This document shows, in pieces, positions 58,062 to 64,000 of a stretch of 64,000 nucleotides of DNA. How positions within the stretch are numbered: the stretch's first letter is position 1; each line of letters begins with the position of its first letter. The stretch spans positions 868,001 through 932,000 of the forward strand of contig NHZP01000020.1 of assembly GCA_003313425.1 (NCBI GenBank), read 5' to 3'. This stretch comes from Pseudopyrenochaeta lycopersici (Eukaryota; Ascomycota; Dothideomycetes; Pleosporales; Pseudopyrenochaetaceae). Under the pieces are notes generated by a model. The model was not told the DNA's origin and made no database searches. It worked only from the letters and a program-made list of their open reading frames with translations. Both the position numbers and the translations under genes were made by a program.

Positions 58062-58337
58062 ATGCAACTCTCGGCTATCCTCCTCCTTCTCGCGAGCAGC
58101 ACTTCTGCCTTCGTCGTTACAAACTGCAGAGACAACCTTCGCGAAAACTGGTCTAACAACCGCTGCCACGACTATGATGTCGGCACCAGCCTCAAATATC
58201 AAAGCGACAGAGGGTGCCGTATCACTATGTACAGCCAGGAAGGATGCAAGGGCGTTGCGTATTCAACGGATTCTCAGAACAAATGCCTTGGGTTGCCAGG
58301 CCATCTGGCAATCAAGAGTGTGAAGTGTGACGATTAA
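58062..58337 (+). CDS. Small secreted cysteine-rich protein (candidate effector)
   Basis: Single exon, 91 residues. I start at 58062 because MQLSAILLLLASSTSA is a clear signal peptide, with likely cleavage after Ala16; upstream in-frame codons to 57,948 would bury it. The mature part of 75 residues has six Cys (22, 35, 52, 62, 75, 89), enough for three disulfides, with GCRITMYSQEGCKG in the middle. The arrangement recalls small fungal secreted proteins of the beta/gamma-crystallin-like or SKLP type, but I cannot assign a family. It is intact, has normal codon use, and is alone in a 4-kb island between two RIP-mutated blocks (nearest edge about 0.7 kb downstream). A role outside the cell is likely; a role in host interaction is inference from size, cysteines and location. 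Confidence 0.8.
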   Translation: MQLSAILLLLASSTSAFVVTNCRDNLRENWSNNRCHDYDVGTSLKYQSDRGCRITMYSQEGCKGVAYSTDSQNKCLGLPGHLAIKSVKCDD

Positions 58338-59060
58338 ATGCTAGAGATATTCTTCAGAGCATGGTTATTAGGAAGAACTGGACACTCAATTCATTTCCTT
58401 TCATGAAAGAACCAGATATTGACTGTCTGAGGGTTTAGACCAACGTTCAAAAATACAAAGCTTGTTCTAACTTTTTTTTCGATTTATTGGCCGTACAGAT
58501 AGCAACCCTTCTAACTCCATCAGGCACCTTGCGCAGTGTAAGATATCTTTAAGCTCGAGATGGAGATACAAGATTCCCAAAACGTGTAGCGTGAAAGAAC
58601 GCAGGAAAAGGATGCGCAGTATGCGCTAGAGTTATGAGCAATTCCTATAGTGAAAATGTGGCAGCAGTAACATTAGGTGTAAGGCTGGGTAGATGTACTG
58701 CTGAGATGTACACATGAGGATTGAGCATGTAAGTACTACAAGAGGCACATGAGATTTTCATAGCGTGAGACCCGCTCGCCCCGGTGACTGAACTCTACCG
58801 CTTCTGCTGAGCTATGCTTTGTTCTTGCAAGACGATTCAGATAATATTACGTTCTAAAATCTAAGTTACGTTGCACATTTAACGAGAATGACAATCGTAT
58901 TTAGCACTAGGGACGCGCATCTGGTGCTTTAGAAACTGCAGCTGGCGCATTCGCGATCGTAGGTGTGACAGACGTGCTCGTACGAACTGGACGGGAGCTT
59001 TATCGCTTTCTTAGCGACGTTTCGGATACTTCTAGACGAGAGGATACGACAAAAGAGGCC
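58338..59060. other. 3' flank of the secreted-protein gene
   Basis: Normal composition, no supported gene. Composition falls abruptly to AT-rich at about 59,070. Confidence 0.5.
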
Positions 59061-60838
59061 CTATTCATAAGAAATATTACTTAATTTTACTTAACGCTAG
59101 GGTTTAATTTATATATTCTAAAGGCAACTTATAGAAATAAAAAGTATCTAATTTATAAAGAGCTATATACTTTATTAAGAGGTTAGCTATATAAAATATA
59201 CTAGTATAAGCTTAAATTCTATACTAATAGTATTACTTTTATTAAAAGATTAATTTTTAAATTTAGTAGAGTTAGAGTAACTTAGAGTTAGTAATCAATC
59301 TAGTATAAAATAGTTAGATATTAACTTTATAAAAGATTAAGAATAAAAGTAGTAGTAGTACTTAATACTATAAAAGAGGTATAGATATATTACTAGAGAA
59401 CTATAATAATATTCTCTACTTTTAAAAAGACTTTAAAGTTTTAGTTTATAAGTAGTATTATATAGTAGTTATTAATCTTAATATATATCTCTTATAGTAT
59501 TATAATATACCTACTACAACTTAAAGATAGATTATTCAGCACCTTAGTTAATTTAATCTTATTAATCTAAGTAATATTAAGCTTTTAAATAAGCCTATGT
59601 AACTATTATAAGAACTTAAGAAGCTACTAGATAAGCTGCGCTATAAAATATATAAATTCCTTATTATTAATAAGAATACTTTATATATATACTTAAAAAA
59701 CACTTACTAGTAAGTATAAATAAGTAATAAAAGAGAATTATATAATACTATAAACGTTAAGAGCTTTTTCTATATAAGGAGGTTATAGAAATATTTTATT
59801 ATAAAATTAAATATAGTAAATAACATAGAAAATAATACTAAAGAATATATAGTTTTTGTAAGGTAGTTAACCCGCACAGTTAGGATAGTCTTAGTTAAAG
59901 AAACGTAATTTAAAATAAAATAGACAAAATAGTAGATCCTTCTTACCTTTAGAGGAGAGGTACTACCTAAATACATAAGCTAGATTAGGCTAGTCCTAAT
60001 CTAGTTATCTAGCTAAGTAAAAGGTAAGAGGTAATAGTTACCTTTTACCTACGTCTAGTAACTTAGCAGAATTGTTACTTTTTACCTGCGTTTAGTAACT
60101 TAGAAGATTAAACTCTTTTACCTATATCTAGTAACCTAAAAGGATTAAACTTTATATAACCTCCTCCTCTAAAATAGTAAGAGCCGATTATTATTCTATA
60201 AACAAAGACATTATATTTATTTACTTTCCCTATATAAATTTTAGCGTAGGTATAGATACTTAGGTATATTTAATTACTATTCTTAAAGTTAATAATTAAT
60301 ACTACGCTTATAGAACGTATATAAAGTATATCTAAATTATTTATTAAATTTCAAAAGTAAATAGAGATAGATTAGGTTAGTAGAATATAGATAAAGTTTA
60401 GGTACTAAAGTTTATAATATTAAGAGATACTATTAATAAGATCTATAGTATAATAAATAAAGTTAAGTATAAGTCTAAGTCTAATATTTACTCTAGAATA
60501 TGGAATAATTTAAGTAAAGTTAGCTAGCGTAACTAAGGAGCTAGAGTAAAACTCTTTAGTAAAGTATAAGCTTATAATTCCTAAATACTACTATTAACGC
60601 TATTATTATTTTTACTATCTTAAATTTCTTCTACCTTATAGATTATTACTAGAACCTCTACCTTAATACTTAGCGTCTTCTTCTTACTAATAGGCCTGCT
60701 AGTAATTCCCTCTAGCCCTAACTAGCTCTTAAGCGCCTTAGTAGCAGCGCAGATATCTAAGTATACCTTTTTTCCTAACTTAATCTAGATATGTAAGTAG
60801 CTTATATAAAGGGTCTGTTTAATCTACTAATTAGTAAT
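59061..60838. repeat. AT-rich RIP-degraded sequence, unassigned
   Basis: Very TA-rich, with no frame or motif I can assign. It contains one short tandem repeat (60,043-60,150) and ends at the probable LTR of the last gypsy element. Confidence 0.4.
60043..60150. repeat. Three tandem units of about 36 bp
   Basis: Each unit has the form TTTTACCTRYRTYTAGTAAC followed by a variable AT-rich half. Units start at about 60,043, 60,079 and 60,116. Confidence 0.7.
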
Positions 60839-61479
60839 TGTCAGGGGCGAAGAGGCCTAGCTAACGAGTGTGCATTTGTCCTATACTACAGAAGGAGAAA
60901 GATAGAGAAGAGGTTATAGGTATCCTTAGAGGATATATATATGTTCGTACGAGTGAAGAGGGACGTGCCCCTCTAGCTACTAACTTGTACGAGCTTATGA
61001 GAAAAGGAGGCAGAGGAGATTAAGGAGTTCGCTCCCCGTGCGATAGTAGCGAAGCCTCTCTTGCTCAAAGGGCGCAGCCTATTACAGTAATCTTATTATA
61101 TAGTATTAGGGTTAGAATACCTTAGCCTAACTCCTAAATAATTAAGTACTAGCGCATTACTTACCCTAAACGTTATCTAAATACTAGCTTAGCCTTTTTA
61201 GTAGTATTAGGGTTAACTTGTAACGTATGGTTTCAGGCAATAGTACTTGCTTCACACCACAGGTAATAGTAAAGGGATAGTTCTGTATTACTGTAACTTA
61301 GCTATGAGAGAGAATAATACTTATTATCCCCGCTCCGCGCAGCTAGCGCAGGTTTTAAGCAGGTCTGTTACAGTGCGCGCTAGCCCTAGAAGAGGTCTAG
61401 CGTAACTATACTGTAATACTAAGATTTAGATTTACAATACTTTATTATAGAGCCTTCCCCTCTAGCTAGCGTCCTAACA
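60839..61479 (-). repeat. Probable 3' LTR of the last gypsy element
   Basis: Plus strand starts TGTCAGGGGCGAAGAGG and ends GTCCTAACA, so both ends are TG..CA in either orientation. It is GC-richer than its surroundings. The partner LTR would be beyond the right edge, so borders are tentative; an end near 61,254 is also possible. Confidence 0.45.
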
Positions 61480-61739
61480 GCATTAATAGCCTTAATAAAA
61501 ACCTAAAACTATATAAGAAAATAAGAAAAGAGTGTCTATATATGGGTGTTTTAATCGCGCGTCCTAGACGCGTCCTATGCGCGTTATTACTGTGTATTAT
61601 AAGCGCCCTATATTTACGCTTCTGCCTCTAGCAAAGTTAAGGTAATTAAGACTTTTATTCCCTAGTAATAAGGTGCAGACCTACTTTATAATAGTAGAGT
61701 TTTCTAGTATTATTATGATATCGCGCTGCTCCTTTACCC

Positions 61740-62475
61740 TATTATAATAACACCTTTAAATCGCATATATAATATATATAACTTACTTAATACTATAGTC
61801 TATTACCTAAATCTAAAGTTTATTAAGAAGTCGCACCTTTATAGTACTAAACTGTACGCGTAAAGTAACGTTAATAAGTATATAGATCGCGACGTAACAG
61901 TTATAACGTGCCTGCGCTGCGCGCAAAACATTACTAAGCAGAAAAAGAACTGCGACAACCTAGACTACAAGCGCTGTAACTACTGTGTCTGTAGTAATCG
62001 TAGTACCTATACTCCTGTAAGTCTTTAACCTATAGCTCGCTCTAGGCGCGTTATTATTAATAAATATAGGTCTCTTGCGAGCTTAATACTCGCTTAAACT
62101 ACCTATACGTTCTCTGTAACTAATACAATACAGCAGTTACTACTACTACTACCTCTTAAACTAATACCGCAGTTATTACGGCTAGCGTTAAGCTTACGCG
62201 CTGCTAGCGCTAATTTAATCTAGAGCTCGCTAGCTGCTGCTACTACGCCGCCTATACTAGCACACCTATAGGTATAGCTACCTAAGTACCTACTACCTCG
62301 CCCTAGTTCCTAGGGCTAATCCTAGTTAAATAACACAGGATCGCTGCTGCTCTAGAGCAGCTTATAGGCTACGCAGCTCGCATAGTATATAGATAGGTCG
62401 CTTATATCTAAGGCGCAAGCTAATATCTTTACAGAATAACGCTAATAGTAACCTAGATAGCAGCGACAGCGAGAG
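61740..62475 (+). pseudogene. Antisense cysteine-motif ORF of the last gypsy element
   Basis: Opposite to pol and between its end and the probable 3' LTR. Around 61,908-62,015 the frame reads TCLRCAQNITKQKKNC, then DNLDYKRCNYCVCSNRSTYTPV: C-x2-C-x10-C-x7-C-x2-C, with Tyr where another Cys is expected. A basic stretch (ARSRRVIINKYRSL) and then a low-complexity Leu/Ala/Ser tail follow. Broken by TAA/TAG. Same position and strand as the frames at 17,870-18,477 and 32,150-32,560. Function unknown. Confidence 0.5.
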
Positions 62476-62639
62476 TAGTAATAGAGGAGGGGGTTAGAGT
62501 CAGGTTGCTTAGCTTTAGAATAGTAGTAGTAGTAGTAGTAAAGATAATAGTAGTAATAATAAGTAGGGGGTGCTAGTAGCGCTTAGAGCGCAGGTAAGGC
62601 TAGGAAAGAGATTAGGTGCGGCGCGAGTAGTAAGGGTTA

Positions 62640-64000
62640 GGTAGTTTTAGCGTTTTTAAGGTTTTTTCTTTTACTTTTTATAGATACTTATAAGCCTAAG
62701 GCTATAATAATAAGTTCTACTTTTCTTTCCTAGACTTACTTCTCCTTAGCGCTTTAGTTGCGTAGCTTATACTTCCTTTCTCTTTCTTAAGCGCGTAGCT
62801 CTTCCCTCTTATTTAAACTCTTAAACTAGGTTATCTATGTTTTTAAAATCTAATACTAGAGTCTAGGTATCCTAGGTTTTATTATAACCTTTCTACCTTA
62901 GCTAGTACTATAGTTAGCCCTTCTTTATACGTTTACCTAAGATCTTTTTAACTTCCTAGACTTCCTCTCCTTTAGGAGTAATATTAGGTAGCTAGGTGTT
63001 TTCCTCTTCTTCCTACTAAGATTTCTAGCGTTTAAAGAGTAAGATGTAGAATATATTATAAATACAGTGGTAAGGTAGTAGAATTAAGTAATATGCCTGC
63101 GTTCTAACTACTTCTTATACTCTAAAGAGTCTAATAAACTTACTAGATAGCTTTTTATTTAGTTAGTAGGTTAAGTTAATATACTTAGTACTAAGTAATA
63201 TAAGATCTCCTTAGTAGAATACTTTATTCTTATACTTTTTATTATAATATTAGCTTTAATACTTTTATACTTTTTGTAGGTGTTCTATAAGCGCGGTCCT
63301 TACGTTATACATACGCTTAACTCTGTCTATTATATTAGGCATCTCCCCCTCTAGCCTGCTATCCTTAGGAGGTAAGGTAACTAGTAGGTACTTACTATAT
63401 ATAGTATAGAAAGGAGTTAATTTTGTTAACTTATAGACTAAATTATTATACGTAAATTAAGCTATACTTAAAAGCTTAACCTAGTTGTCCTAAGCTACTA
63501 ATACAAAGACTTAAAGGTACTGTTTAACCGTTTAATTCTAGCGTTCTGTTTGCCTATCTGTCTATAGATAGAAAGCTGTGCTTAGCTTACGCTTTACCTA
63601 TAGTTAGTAGCAGATCTCTGCCTAAAAGTTAGAGGTGAAGATAGGGCCTCTATCTAATATAATACCTTTCTATACCCTAAACTTTAAAATTATATAGTTA
63701 AAGTAAGCTTTTACAAACTATTTTACGTCTTATATCTTTAAAGCAGGTATATAGAGCGCTATCTTTAAGAAGTAATTAACAATTATAAGGATCGCATTAA
63801 ATACGCAACCTAAACTATCCTTTACTAAGAGTAACCTAGAAATAAAGTCTAGTATAACTTCCTTAAATATATCCTTAAGAACTAGTAGAGGTGCTAGCTT
63901 TCTATATTAACTATGCCTTAGAGCTTTACTCCTTTAGTAAATAGTATATATTCTTACGTACTCCTAAATATTATAACTAAGCGTTAGCTAATAGTATAGC
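62640..64000 (-). pseudogene. Gypsy integrase-chromodomain relic, runs off the window
   Basis: On the minus strand, from the right edge: LDFISRLLLVKDSLGCVFNAI (integrase core, first acid near 63,850), ILDRGPIFTSNF near 63,645 (second acid), LSTAFYLQTDRQTERQNQ near 63,570, then FTYNNLVYKLTKLTPFYTIY and, near 62,830-62,880, TLVLDFKNIDNLVQEFKQ (one TAG read through), the end of a chromodomain. In-frame TAA/TAG throughout. RT and gag must lie beyond the window. Confidence 0.85.

Noticed and set aside
58761..58829. tRNA-like sequence on the minus strand (TAGCTCAGC...GGTAGAG resembling a D arm)
   Set aside because: No acceptor-stem pairing, no proper T loop and no B box; only the D-arm resemblance holds.

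Overview
The window looks like nuclear DNA of a filamentous ascomycete (Pezizomycotina). The few intact genes have short introns (63-89 nt) with GT..AG ends and CTAAT-like branch sites. Most of the rest is transposon sequence worn down in the way repeat-induced point mutation (RIP) does it: TA-rich, poor in CA/TG, and with long reading frames broken mostly by in-frame TAA/TAG where CAA, CAG or TGG is expected. I cannot name the species; a plant-associated Dothideomycete or Leotiomycete would fit.

Layout. 1-3.2 kb: AT-rich relic, part of a palindromic MITE, a killed alpha/beta-hydrolase gene and a pogo-type MITE. 3.2-7.5 kb: a killed multi-exon gene (minus strand) cut up by an hAT transposon (perfect 8-bp target duplication) and a MITE. 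7.6-8.6 kb: an intact SDR gene. 9.06-19.5 kb: a nested stack in which a deleted pogo-like element contains a palindromic MITE, which contains another pogo element and a 7-kb Ty3/gypsy element with chromodomain. 19.6-21.5 kb: a pogo element with a C-terminal zinc knuckle. 21.5-24.2 kb: two intact minus-strand genes (alpha/beta hydrolase, enoyl-CoA hydratase-like). 25.0-29.0 kb: Tc1 and MULE relics, the MULE split by a MITE. 30.0-31.1 kb: an intact medium-chain reductase. 31.4-55.1 kb: a large AT-rich block holding a second gypsy element, a 13.6-kb LTR composite with a third gypsy gag-pol and a very long unrecognised reading frame, and two Tc1/mariner relics. 55.1-59.1 kb: ordinary sequence with a GC-rich minisatellite and one small secreted cysteine-rich protein gene. 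59.1-64.0 kb: a second AT-rich block ending inside a fourth gypsy element.

The five intact genes (SDR, hydrolase, crotonase, MDR reductase, small secreted protein) sit in islands between RIP-mutated blocks. Three are metabolic redox or hydrolytic enzymes, but there is no polyketide or peptide synthase here, so I do not call a biosynthetic cluster. The most unusual signals are: an antisense frame with Zn2Cys6-like cysteines, with a coiled-coil stretch in the best copy, between pol and the 3' LTR of three gypsy elements; the depth and precision of the nesting; the dismembered spliced host gene; the long unidentified frame beside a 357-bp LTR; and the secreted cysteine-rich protein between two AT-rich blocks.
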